From Engraulis encrasicolus (taxonomy: Eukaryota > Chordata > Actinopteri > Clupeiformes > Engraulidae): a DNA stretch of 64,000 nucleotides. Under the pieces are notes generated by a model. The model was not told the origin of the DNA. It did not search any database and saw only the letters and a program-made list of their open reading frames with translations. The DNA lies in NCBI RefSeq assembly GCF_034702125.1, contig NC_085880.1, forward strand, positions 44,913,077 to 44,977,076. Reading direction: 5' to 3'. This document shows positions 54,700 to 64,000 of the stretch, piece after piece. Each line of letters opens with the position of its first letter. The stretch's first letter is position 1. The position numbers and the translations under genes were made by a program.

Positions 54700-55790
54700 A
54701 CAGGTTACCAACTTCCTATACCAGAATGGACTGCTGGACCCAAAACAATCTGGTTTCACTAGTGGACACTCACCCGAAACCACCTTACTCTCAGTAACTG
54801 AAGTTCTAAGAACGGAAGGACTATCATCGGTCCTCATTCTACTAGACCTGTCTGCAGCCTTTGACACAGTCCATTACAAGATACTCCTGACCGACGACCA
54901 TGGGAATCACTGATGTTGTCCACGCATGGTTCAACTACTACCTATCTGGACAGTGTTTCATGGCAATAGAAAATGTCTACGACTCACCCCCTCTCCACAG
55001 GCGTACCCCAGGGATCAGTGCTGGGGCCCCTTCTGTTTTCAATGTACACCTCCTCCCTGGGATGTGTCATTCAAACACATGGGTTCTCCTATCACTGCTA
55101 TGCTGATGACACCCAGATGTACCTGTCGTTCCGTCCAGAGGACACCATGGTTTCGGCACGCATCTCTGCCTGCCTCACCGACTTGTCAACTTGGATGAAG
55201 GACCACCACCTACATCTGAACCTGTCTAAGACAGATCTCCTAGTGATCCCAGCTAAAGACTCTCTCTGTCACAACATCTCAACCTCAAGATGGGCTCCAC
55301 CATTGTGACCCCAAACAAAGTCGCCAAAAACCTTGGCGTCATGATTGACGACGAGCTGTCATACTCCAACTACATCAACTCAGTTACCCGAACCACTCTA
55401 TTCCAGATGTCCAGCATGCAGAAAATCAAACCTGTGCTGACCCAATATTCTACGTACACAACGACTGTTTCAGGCCACGGTCATGTCCCACATTGACTAC
55501 TGCAACTCCCTCCTGGCAGGTCTACCTGCTTGCGCGCTAAAACCACTGCAAATGGTCCAGAATGCAGTGGCACGTTTTGTATGCAATCAACCCAAAAGGA
55601 TTCATGTTACTCTATTAATTGAGTTGCACTGGCCACAGATTGCCGCCCGGATCAAGCACTAGGCCTTGACCCTTGCCTACAAAACAATCGCAGGAACGGC
55701 TCCAGCTTATCTGAGGGACTTACTAAAGCCTTATATGTTGCTGGAAGAGAACTACGCTCCTCCAGCACAAGTCATCTGGCTCGCTGGATG
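54700..55790 (+). pseudogene. LINE reverse transcriptase, broken
   Basis: Pieces in several frames read in order as a non-LTR reverse transcriptase. Near 54840 L-L-D-L-S-A-A-F-D-T-V is the motif A block with its catalytic Asp. Near 55000 [11 protein letters not shown] is motif B. Near 55100 Y-A-D-D-T-Q is motif C with the catalytic Asp pair. Then come [11 protein letters not shown] and K-N-L-G-V-M-I-D-D. The last part (about 55485-55790) has H-I-D-Y-C-N-S-L-L-A-G-L-P, the usual thumb region. Frameshifts near 54895-54975 and 55300-55490 and stops such as that near 55662 make it inactive. The endonuclease domain is absent. Confidence 0.85.
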
Positions 55791-55892
55791 ATACATTTAG
55801 ATGATTATTTACACCCCTAATGTGTATGTGTGTGTACTAAAAAAACAAACCAATTAAAAAAAACCTAATTATTCCTTCTTTGCAGCTGAATT

Positions 55893-56130
55893 TGAAGAGT
55901 TCAGATGCAAAACCCCCTAAGTGCCTTTTCAGAAAATAATCTTAATTCATTTTTATTTAATACAAAGCTATCAAAATTGCACATTGTTTTATTTTATTCA
56001 TGTAATATAACTATTTATATGTATTACCAAGTACATAAACTTAAACTAAACCAACTACCGGGTTCTCTAAAAATGTAGAAGTGCAGGTCTTCAGAAATGG
56101 AGTTAGGGGGTTTTGCATCTGAACTCTTCA
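55893..56130. mobile_element. Palindromic MITE inside the LINE
   Basis: A perfect 28-bp terminal inverted repeat, starting TGAAGAGTTCAGATGCAAAA, lies at 55893-55920 and 56103-56130. If the element begins at GAAGAG, ATTT is duplicated on both sides. Removing it rejoins the LINE 3' UTR to its tail. Confidence 0.85.
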
Positions 56131-56255
56131 TTTGTTGTTCTGTATATTTCATGTGCACTTTGTATCTGCTAGTGATGGCTATGATTATGTTCTCGATTGT
56201 AAGTCGCTTTAGTAATAAAGCGTCTGCCAAATGCAATGTAATATAATGTAATGAT

Positions 56256-57489
56256 GCGTACATCTCTGAGCGTTGTGCGACATCCCATTCAGTCTGATGA
56301 GCTGTCACTTCTGTTAGCATTTGTAGCTACTCAGCATGGCCAACAGTAGATTTCTGGGATGTAGTTAGATGCGACCAAAGTCTTCCACATTTTTCCTGTT
56401 TACATAGGTTCATGCATTGTATGGCCAGTGATATGAAACAAGGTTTGGTTACACAAATTCAAACGTGGCATTTTCTGGAAAGTGTATACTAAAGACAGGC
56501 TGTGGGACCAGTGGGCCGTGGGACCAATGGGGCGTGGGAACATAGGTACGCTCCCACTTTCTGCACGATTCGATAGCGCATTGATAGCTTCACTTCTGAT
56601 CCCCCCCGCCCCCCTTTTTTCCGTCAATGCAATTGGGGAGAACAAAAAATCTGCCGTGTCATAGAAAAAACTTGTCATGCCATCAAAAAGATGCTGACCC
56701 AACATCAAACAACAGCTGCAGTTCATAACCATACCACTATATCCATAAAACACAATTTTAATACCAAATACCAATTAAATTACAATCATGCACATGCATG
56801 CACTGTGAAATTGTTTAACGTGCCTTCCCCTGTTTTCACCAATTTATGGCACTACAAGTCATGGCGTGTGCTATGTGGTTTTCAAATGCATTGAAACTAC
56901 TCTCTAATAAGTGGCCACTATTCAAAATCATATCATTTCTGTCCGAAAAGAACAGTTAAATGCCTATAAAATACGAGTTTAAAAAAAGCAAACTTGTTTG
57001 TATTCATTTCATTGGTGAGAACCCGGTCGTTGCCTGACATAGCAACAGATGCTATAGGGGGCAGTGCTTAGCCGAAAGGTCAATTGCCTCTTTATGCGAG
57101 TGCACAGTTGGTGTGTGAACGAAGATATTTGGGAAAATGGTTGAAAGAAAATATCCGTTTGTCAAAATGCTCGATTATATATACACAGTGTGCCACTCTT
57201 TTGCATATAGGATACACCATAGACAAGATTTACCAAATATGCAAAGGTACGTAGGATGGTGGTCATGGACTTTTATCCATGCTCCATCTATTTTCTGGTT
57301 GGAGACGGAGCGTGCTCTATGGCTGTGTACCAGACGGTATTGTGTGTAGCGCTGCTCCGCCAGGGGACGCCGAACCCACACACACGCCGCCTGGTGTGAA
57401 CCAGGCTACCTTTAGGCCCCAGTTGTTCTGTCAGGCCAATCACCTACCGCAACTTTCAATTTTGTTCCCCTCCCTCCTAACTCATCTTT
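56256..57489. other. Low-copy stretch
   Basis: It contains a direct repeat GTGGGACCAGTGGGCCGTGGG with its variant at 56502-56540 and C/T runs near 56600. No gene is supported. Confidence 0.4.
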
Positions 57490-57790
57490 AGACCTAGAGT
57501 ATTAGAGTAGAGTAACTTTATTAATCTCCCATTGAAGGGAAACTAAGGGTAAGTGGCTACTGCTCAGGGGCAGGGCCCCAACAAAGTAGCCTACAACTTG
57601 TACAGTGTACATCGGGTGAGGATGATAGATAGATAGGTAGGTAGTTTATTTGTCCTTTCAGAAAATTGTTCTGTGCCATCTTCAGTGCATCTGATACAAT
57701 TACAAAGACATTACAATAAACAAGAACACAATAGACAAACACAACCCTCCCCCTCCCCTCCCTCTATAGAACAAGAAGACAGGTTGACAA
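57490..57790 (-). mobile_element. LINE 3' ends, inverted (two fragments)
   Basis: AGAGTAACTTTATTAATCTC with CCATTGAAGGGAAACT (57508-57546), and GATAGATAGATAGGTAGGTA with TTTATTTGTCCTTTC (57624-57660), are inverse LINE 3' termini with AATAAA and a GATA-type tail, as in Rex1-like elements. No coding remains. Confidence 0.5.
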
Positions 57791-58500
57791 AAAACCCAAC
57801 TTAAACACAGTAAAGTGCAGTATTCAGTACCAAAGTGCAATGTGCTATTCAGTCTAAGTTACAGTTGTCTTATTTAACATGGAATAGTATAGGTTGATAT
57901 GTAAGTTTTGGAACATTTCATATAGATTTTTCCATTTGGTGTTTTTTTTACTTCTAGGACCCCCCCGAATACAAATCCACCTGTTTCCATTTTTTTCGTG
58001 AACATTTAGTGGCAAATTCAAGATGGCTGCCATTGTGTGTAGAAATTTCACCATTAATGCCGTTTTAAGGTTCAATTGAACTGTTTTATAATTCCAGGGC
58101 AACATTGAATAGAAAACAAATTATTTTCAATGTTTTCCTTCATTTTTTGTGGCAAAATCCAAGATGGCTGACATAATTTACGGCGAAATTGGCATATTTA
58201 ATATTTTGAAGTCTATAAAGCCATTGTTGACTTGTTTTGGTAATATTTGGTTACATGAATGTGAAGTCAGCCATTACATAAACTAAGCCCATTACAAAAT
58301 CCAAGATGGAAGACATTTTGTTTAGCAAAATCAACATTAATGTTGCTTTCAGGTCTATAAATCAATAAATGATACTCTACTCTACTTCTACCGACACCAT
58401 TCATTTGAGAATTCGAGCACAGAGGATTCCATGCTGGTCCAAATTATTGTTCCAACAACAATTGCTATGAGTCACTTCATGTACAGTAGGCCTACCTATT

Positions 58501-58731
58501 ATGCAGTGCTACCTGTACAGTAATATGCACATTCACTGGATTGGCTCTGCCTATATCGAGGCAAAGGGCTACAAAGTTGCTTCAAGGTCGGCCTCAGCTT
58601 ATCTGAAGGCTGTGAAACCGTATGTTCTATCCGGGATGTTGCATTCCTCCAATGCCAACAATCTTGCCATGCTCTCTGCTCACAGAACTGGGCTCTGCGG
58701 CATGACAGTCAGAGAATATCCTCAACTGTAG
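58501..58731 (+). pseudogene. Coding-like segment in the symmetric element
   Basis: A 76-codon frame reads M-H-I-H-W-I-G-S-A-Y-I-E-A-K-G-Y-K in its first half and ends in T-G-L-C-G-M-T-V-R-E-Y. It has mixed composition and no low complexity, as expected of real protein. I do not recognise the family. Its position inside the symmetric element suggests a transposon-encoded gene, now broken by stops downstream. Confidence 0.4.
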
Positions 58732-59122
58732 TGATGGGTCATACCCTGATATGGTCTTCCCTACGATAAGCCCACTCATGTGCTTCACACGCTTTGAACG
58801 TCCCTCATATAATTCCCAACTTACTTAGGCCTATATCATCCATGGTGTCTAATATTATGCTTCACCATCAGTAGCATCCATTGAGATCACGTCTCTGTGG
58901 GTCTGTTGTGGCTCATCTGGTTGGCATGCCTATGTTGGCCTCACAGCAAGTCATCCCAATTCTGAAGCCATGTGTAGTGAAGAAGAGGAGAGTGGGCTCA
59001 CACAACTTGGAACCAAGGGCCTTCTGTTATTTGAACCCAAACCCAAAGTACTACCATATGTCATGACTCAAGGGGGCTTGGCTGTCTCCCTGCTGGTTCC
59101 TTGGTCTGTCCTCTGGTTTCAG

Positions 59123-59279
59123 GTGCAAGATTGGCAGGTGCGCTGATGCTGATTGCCACACTATCATACACTTTGTGAGAGACCTTTGGCATCATGAGGA
59201 TCCGTATAAGTGGCACAAGTGTGAATCTTTTATGAAAATAATTGACATTAAAATGAAAAGAAACTGGCTCCCTCAATGA
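59123..59279 (+). pseudogene. Coding-like terminal exon in the symmetric element
   Basis: After a good acceptor (CTGTCCTCTGGTTTCAG) an open stretch of 52 codons ends at TGA (59277-59279). It has C-K-I-G-R-C-A-D-A-D-C-H and later H-H-E-D-P-Y-K-W-H-K-C, a Cys/His-rich pattern that could bind zinc. It lies in the same orientation as 58501-58731 and may be the last exon of that gene. A possible middle part lies at 58881-59066. Family unknown. Confidence 0.4.
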
Positions 59280-60270
59280 TGCTGCACATCATGAAGGTGG
59301 TCCTCTTGTCCATTATTTTTTTTTACAGTTGTTCAATGAAATGAATTAATAGGATTTTCTTTTACTTTCTGATCAGTCTAGAGAGTTTAGTTGGAGGCAA
59401 CAGGCCAACTTTTTGCAACTAGCCAATTGCTAGCCGACATGTGAGCACAAGATTTACAGTGTGTCACCTCAAATTCCAGATGCTCTTCCTACGAGACGAA
59501 ACATTTTATGTAATGACAGTTATGTGCCTATCAAAATATTACCAACAGGCGTACAAAATAACACAATAGCTTAATAAACCTGAAAATACCAAATGTTCAT
59601 ATTTTGCTACAATGTTGACCATCTTGGATTTTGCTTCTAAAAATTGGAAACAGATTGTTTTGTTTTCAGAGGGGGTCCTAGAAATATAAAACACAAATTA
59701 TCAAAGGGGCCAAGTCAGATTTGGGATGAGACACATCAGCTGGCCATATAGAGAGGTAAGCTTACGCAATCGTTTTATAGATGTCATGTTGAATTTTTAT
59801 AAATTTTAAATGATTTTTGAAAAAGTTCATGTAATGACTGACTGAACAGTCCTGTATACATCAAGAATATTAAAAATACAAGAAAAAAAACACTGACTTT
59901 AGAGACCTCAAAACACCAAACATGTCATTTTTGCTATATGTTATGTCAGCCATCTTGGATTTTGGTTCTAAAAATGAAGGGGGGAAATAGAATCAGGTAG
60001 TTTTGTATTCAGGGGGTACAAGAGATGCTAAAAAACACCAATTCCAAAAATGTATATGACATGTTTCCTTCCATTACATTCAATTGTGTTAGAATCTGAC
60101 TGCATATCCGCCATCTTGGATTTTGGGCATTTCCACTTTGGAAAAAAAAATGGAATTGAGGAGGTGGATTTGGATTTGAAGACTATGGGGTTTGTAGTTG
60201 ATAAAAAACACAATTTGGAAAAATCTATACGAAATGTTCCTAAACCTCTTTTTTCTGACATATCCACCTG

Positions 60271-60871
60271 CACTAGATAAACTAGTAGGTATAAATGATC
60301 GGTGGGCTGTGTTTGTCTTAAATGAAGGCATCCTAAACCTCCTACCTGAGGGCAACAACTCATATGCTTGCTGTAAGGGGTGTGAGAGATCCTGACATGG
60401 TATTTGCCTTCTTTACCACCCTTGCTTCAACAGTCATGGCCATGCTATTTTGTGGCTGAGGAGGGAAAAAAAATCCTATGGCTCCACATTATAACAAGTC
60501 TTCTAGGGACCTTTGGCAATAGGCAGCCCAGTTTCAATGAGCAGCATAGTTGTAGTACCTTTGTTGAGCATTCCCTGCACAGAGAACCTTTAATAGAGAG
60601 CAAAAGAGAGATCCTGCAAGAGCTTTCTATGGCTACATGAATTACATGAGAATTACATTCGCTTTCTTTTATTTACTGTTATTGCGATGTCGAAATGTCC
60701 CAAAGTTCAATGCCTGAAGAGATTAATCATTCCCCCATATCCGAAGTGTTAAGCCCATGCCATTGTGTACAGCAGTGGGGGAACACAGTGACCTTAGCAC
60801 AGAGTTGTGTGGATATGCTATTATCTGGACATGTACTCTATGAAAGGCTACATCAGCTCGGTATTATAATG
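60271..60871. other. Stretch next to the symmetric element, nothing recognised
   Basis: No supported feature; an open frame at 60404-60640 has no recognisable domain. Confidence 0.4.
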
Positions 60872-60879
60872 ACAGACAT

Positions 60880-61076
60880 CAGTGTTGCCAGATTGGGCGG
60901 TTTCCTGCCTAATTGGGCTGTTTAGGATGGCCGTCTGTGGGAAAAAATGGATTTGGGAGAAAAACCTGCCCAATTTTTGGCCATAGAAATCAATAGAATT
61001 GGGTGGGATTTAGTGCTTCCAGGCGGATTTTGAGCATTTTTTGGGCTGGAAATCATCGCCTCATCTGGCAACCCTG
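60880..61076 (+). mobile_element. hAT-like MITE, CAGTGTTGCC family, perfect target duplication
   Basis: CAGTGTTGCCAGATT and ATCTGGCAACCCTG are the ends. ACAGACAT is exact at 60872-60879 and 61077-61084. This copy fixes the family as one with 8-bp duplication, supporting a hAT origin. Confidence 0.9.
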
Positions 61077-61109
61077 ACAGACATACACGCATGCCATCCT
61101 GCCCCACAG

Positions 61110-61592
61110 CAGGGCTGGACTGGCCATCTGGCATAGCAGGCATCTTCTGGTGGGCCCCACTCCCGCACCCATTTCTGAAAATTGGGGCCCACAAGGGTGC
61201 GAGGCCCACCGGTGAGTCAGTTCTGCACCGCTAATTGTGAGGGGCCCCTTTTAAGCCAGAAGCAGGGCTGATAGTATTCAGGCTCCATGCCTGATTTCAG
61301 GCTTGACAGAGTTTGCAAAAATAAAAACATTGATAATAATTAGCCATTAGGTTATTCTTATCTCAGAAAGTGTTACAGGTTCAGGGCTTTCTTCTACTAT
61401 CAGGCTTGAATAATGGTCATACACAGGCTATTAAATGTTTGAATAATGTGTCAAAATAGGCCTACGTTACGTCACTATGCAGTATCTCGTCGTCGTCGTC
61501 AGAGCAGGGAAAAAAGTTCAGGCTCAGGATTTTTTTTCACTATCACCCCTGCAAAAGTGCCCGGGCCCTATTTCTCCCCCAGTCCAGCCCTG
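61110..61592 (+). mobile_element. hAT-like element, CAGGGCTGGACTGG family, interrupted
   Basis: CAGGGCTGGACTGGCC and CCAGTCCAGCCCTG are inverted ends. Flanks CCCCACAG and CCCCAGAC match at 6 of 8. A second element sits at 61263-61551. Confidence 0.8.
61263..61551 (+). mobile_element. CAGGGCTGATAGT element, nested
   Basis: CAGGGCTGATAGT and ACTATCACCCCTG are inverted ends. The host reads AGCCAGAAG before and CAAAAGTGCC after, against AGCCAAAAGTGCC in the 52991 copy, so CAGAAG/CAAAAG is duplicated. CGTCGTCGTCGTC lies near its right part. Confidence 0.7.
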
Positions 61593-61808
61593 CCCCAGAC
61601 TATCTCACAAAAGATGCGTTTGCAAAGGAGAGTAAGATGCTCTCACAGAAACCCCTGACAGTGTCAAGACATGTGGTGGTGGGATTTAGATACAAAGGCA
61701 GCTGGTGAATACATTGATAAATGATTTTCCCAGACTGCATGCGCTGTATGTGGTGTAGGACAGTGTGTGTACATCTATTTGCTAAATGGATGGATGCAGG
61801 TGCCAGTA

Positions 61809-61926
61809 CACAGTAAAATCTGCAGTGTTAATGCAACACTAACAGAGTCGATTTAACACCTCTTAGAGTTTATTTGGTCCCTGGATACTCTCTAAGTGTT
61901 GAATTAACACTGCATTTTTTACTGTG
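61809..61926. mobile_element. TA-flanked palindromic MITE
   Basis: CACAGTAAAA and TTTTACTGTG are terminal inverted repeats, with inner GCAGTGTTAATGCAACACT facing AGTGTTGAATTAACACTGC. TA flanks both sides (61807-61808, 61927-61928). Length 118 bp. Confidence 0.8.
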
Positions 61927-63150
61927 TAGTTATTTTATTTTTGTCAATCAGATTGTGCTCATTTGGGGCGGGGTGGGGAAAGTTTGGAAAGTGTTTTCAC
62001 AGATTTATTATAGGCCTACATTACAATTACATTAGTATATTGCCTCTTTATTGCCTCTCGTAAGGAATATTATGTGTCTGTCCGTTCAGCTAAATTCTCT
62101 CACAAAATTATACGTGGCATGTAATGCTTTCGATAGCGCAGGCTCATAGCTTGACACCGCAGCTTTGCTTAATGAGAAACAGAATGAACAATTTGCATTA
62201 AAATGGCTCATTCTCCCCAATATGCAAGATTGCAAAGTATAGAAGAGGCACCTGTGATAAAACTTCACCTCTGTGATATGCAATAAGGTCTGAACCCTTC
62301 ATGAATTCAGAGTGTCCAGTCTGTGGAGAGAATATTAGCTCAGCTGAGGCTGGTTAATGGTGATACTGTGGCAAAGTCTAAAGAGATAATATAGACTAAT
62401 GCAATCTGGACTGGTTAAAGGTGCAAGTTGAATTTAGTATTTTTTTCCCAGACAGAATCTTTAAATTGTTGGTAAACTTTTAGCGTATTTAAAGACACAC
62501 TGGCTTTCTAGCTCTTTGAAGTGCATTCAAGTACACATATACGTAGGTACAGCGAAAAAAATGACATCAAACCATTTATCAACTTCAAAACCCATGCTGC
62601 TAGTAAGCACTCAAAAAGCCAATGTCCCCCAAGACATTTAGGGAATGTAAATTATTCAAACTCATTTGGTGGCAGTAAATTGGTCTAAGTTCAATCAGAA
62701 GAGACTGACACAGAACAAGTAGTGCAGCTTAATTGTACTTGTTTGTCAAATGAAATTTTTCATTTGAGGAGAGAAATGGAACCTTCCAGCAAATTCTTTT
62801 AAGGTGAGCTGCTCATTGTACTATCAGCTAAAAGCAGTAAAGTCCATAATCATGTGGCGATAATGAAAATGGAGCCCAATGTTAACATTCAGGCTTCTGT
62901 TGCCTTGGGGCACCTGATGATAAAAAATTAAGTACTATACTTGTGTGTCAGGCTCATTGACACCCAGTCTAGTCTGTAGCCAGCAAGATTGCTATTGCAT
63001 TAGAAAAAAAAAAAAAACGTTATCAAAGCGCGGCTGAAATATGAAAATGTCAATGGAAAGTGCACTGAAGGCAAACTGGAATTTTATTAATTGTAAAATT
63101 ATTGCCTTTTACTGATGCACTAGTATGCTTGTTAAGGGAAAGGGAGAACA
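61927..63150. promoter_or_regulatory. Low-copy block, candidate conserved non-coding sequence
   Basis: Repeat-free sequence with GCTTAATGAGAAACAG, CATTAAAATGGCTCATTC, GCAGCTTAATTGTACTTG and GTCCATAATCATGTGG words. No coding evidence. Conservation is unproven. Confidence 0.3.
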
Positions 63151-63799
63151 GGCCTTATTGGAGTGCAAAGCACGTCGCCGTGCATCTTGTTCTGTATCAT
63201 TTCCCCCCCAAAATAAATAAACGAAACGAACATCTTTTGCATTAATTCTCCAGACATGGTGTGGAAGGAATAGGGTCGTTTTGGTAGCATGTTTGCTGCA
63301 GTCCATGACACTGATCATGTGTCAAAATGTTATTTGAAAATTGCAACATATGGGGCTTGTTATTATGGGCATAATCAATATTGTAGATACGTGATACTGA
63401 AATAAATGTGAGCAATATGTATAAACAGACAAGCTTATCCAAAATAATGTCTGCAAATAATAATAATACAATTGATGCTGTTGCCACTTTATTTAATATG
63501 CCATTTTTTACACCCACGGTTGTTGAATTTCAAGAAAACTGCTTATTGCATGATCCTGGATAGATTAGGGGGAAACAGTAAGTGTATGACCAGCCTCTGA
63601 TGTTTGTTCCTCACGTCATTATGATTAATTAATTCATAATTACTTCAAAGTAGCATTTGAAGTTGTCTTTGCTGTGATCTGCACAAGGGGGTTCCGCCAA
63701 CTCTAGCAGTCAAATACTGCCCTCTGGTGGTGTCATTTTGAAAATGAAATAGCGTGTGCATCTCCTCAAGCTGATGGGGCCTGCTGTATACTAAGGAGC
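63151..63799. promoter_or_regulatory. Low-copy block, candidate conserved non-coding sequence
   Basis: Includes ATTATGATTAATTAATTCA with TAATTACTTC (63619-63647), a tight group of homeodomain cores. No gene was found. Confidence 0.3.
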
Positions 63800-63954
63800 T
63801 GGTTCAGGAGTAAACCAGGTTAAGTTAAGAGGTAAAGCATCTATTACAAGGCATTGGAGTCCTCATTTTCTCATCTAATAGAAGAAAATGAGGACTGCAG
63901 GCTCTTCTATTAGATGATTTACCTCTTAACTTAACCTGGTTTACTCCTGAACCA
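63800..63954. mobile_element. Palindromic MITE with two alternative hairpins
   Basis: TGGTTCAGGAGTAAACCAGG with TTAAGTTAAGAGGTAAA is inverted at the right end. The loop holds CATCTAATAGAAG (63872) with its exact inverse at 63904-63916, and CCTCATTTTCT (63861) with its inverse at 63883-63893; these two inner stems overlap and exclude each other. Confidence 0.8.
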
Positions 63955-64000
63955 AGTATAGGCCCAAGTCATTGGGTGAATGACAACAATGGCATGCTTG

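Larger units (their letters stand above)
54690..56255 (+). mobile_element. L2-type LINE, 5'-truncated, split by a MITE
   Basis: It holds a broken reverse transcriptase (54700-55790), a 3' UTR, the inserted MITE 55893-56130, and then the 3' end TTGTAAGTCGCTTTAGTAAT with AAAGCGTCTGCCAAATGC and ATGTAAT-type tail units. The same tail form is found on the SINE at 36856, so this LINE class probably mobilises that SINE. Confidence 0.85.
57891..60270 (+). mobile_element. 2.4-kb symmetric element with repeated CAAGATGG motifs
   Basis: AGGTTGATAT at the left and ATATCCACCT at the right are approximate inverted ends. Inward, ACATTTCATATAGATTTTTCC faces its inverse near 60230. About 170-bp modules containing CCAAGATGG are repeated three times on each side in opposite orientation. 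The centre carries broken coding-like segments. No target duplication was found and the superfamily is unknown to me. Confidence 0.6.

Overview
The window is eukaryotic and most likely teleost fish nuclear DNA. The evidence is long (AC)n, (GT)n, (CT)n and (AT)n microsatellites, tRNA-derived SINEs whose tails match fish L2-type LINEs, a broken LINE reverse transcriptase with an L2-like 3' end, and a dense layer of short inverted-repeat DNA transposons flanked by 8-bp (hAT-like), TTAA or TA target duplications. No intact protein-coding gene, rRNA, tRNA, CRISPR array or prokaryotic feature is visible. It reads as a gene desert or a very large intron. The species cannot be named from the sequence alone.

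Layout. 1-16 kb is transposon-rich: CAGTGTTGCC elements (hAT-like), TTAA elements with long inverted arms, two short THAP-like start exons, one exon-like segment near 1.8 kb, and an outer inverted-repeat element at 8.5-12.5 kb holding at least two further layers of insertion. 16-22 kb is mostly low-copy, with features of conserved regulatory DNA (homeodomain-type TAATTA clusters and a perfect DR1 nuclear-receptor half-site pair). 22-29 kb holds hAT relics, a 2.4-kb TTAA-type element with ACGTC-rich ends and promoter-like cargo, and a SINE nested in a hAT element with a clear target duplication. 29-39 kb is again mainly low-copy, with SOX and POU motifs. 39-48 kb is a repeat mosaic: SINEs, LINE 3' ends, a 65-bp minisatellite of eight near-identical units ending at a hAT insertion, and a 1.4-kb tract with a recurring CTGACGGTGGTGAC-type motif. 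48-52.5 kb is low-copy candidate regulatory DNA plus microsatellites. 52.5-61.6 kb holds further hAT-like elements, the L2 LINE (split by a palindromic MITE) and a 2.4-kb symmetric element carrying six YY1-like CAAGATGG motifs and broken coding segments. 61.6-64 kb is low-copy with two small palindromic MITEs.

Nothing here forms an operon or pathway. The information lies in insertion order, which can be read from nested target duplications and from paralogous empty sites, and in the low-copy blocks that may be long-range enhancers of a developmental gene outside the window. Statements about conservation and superfamily are inference; motif positions, inverted repeats and target duplications were read directly.
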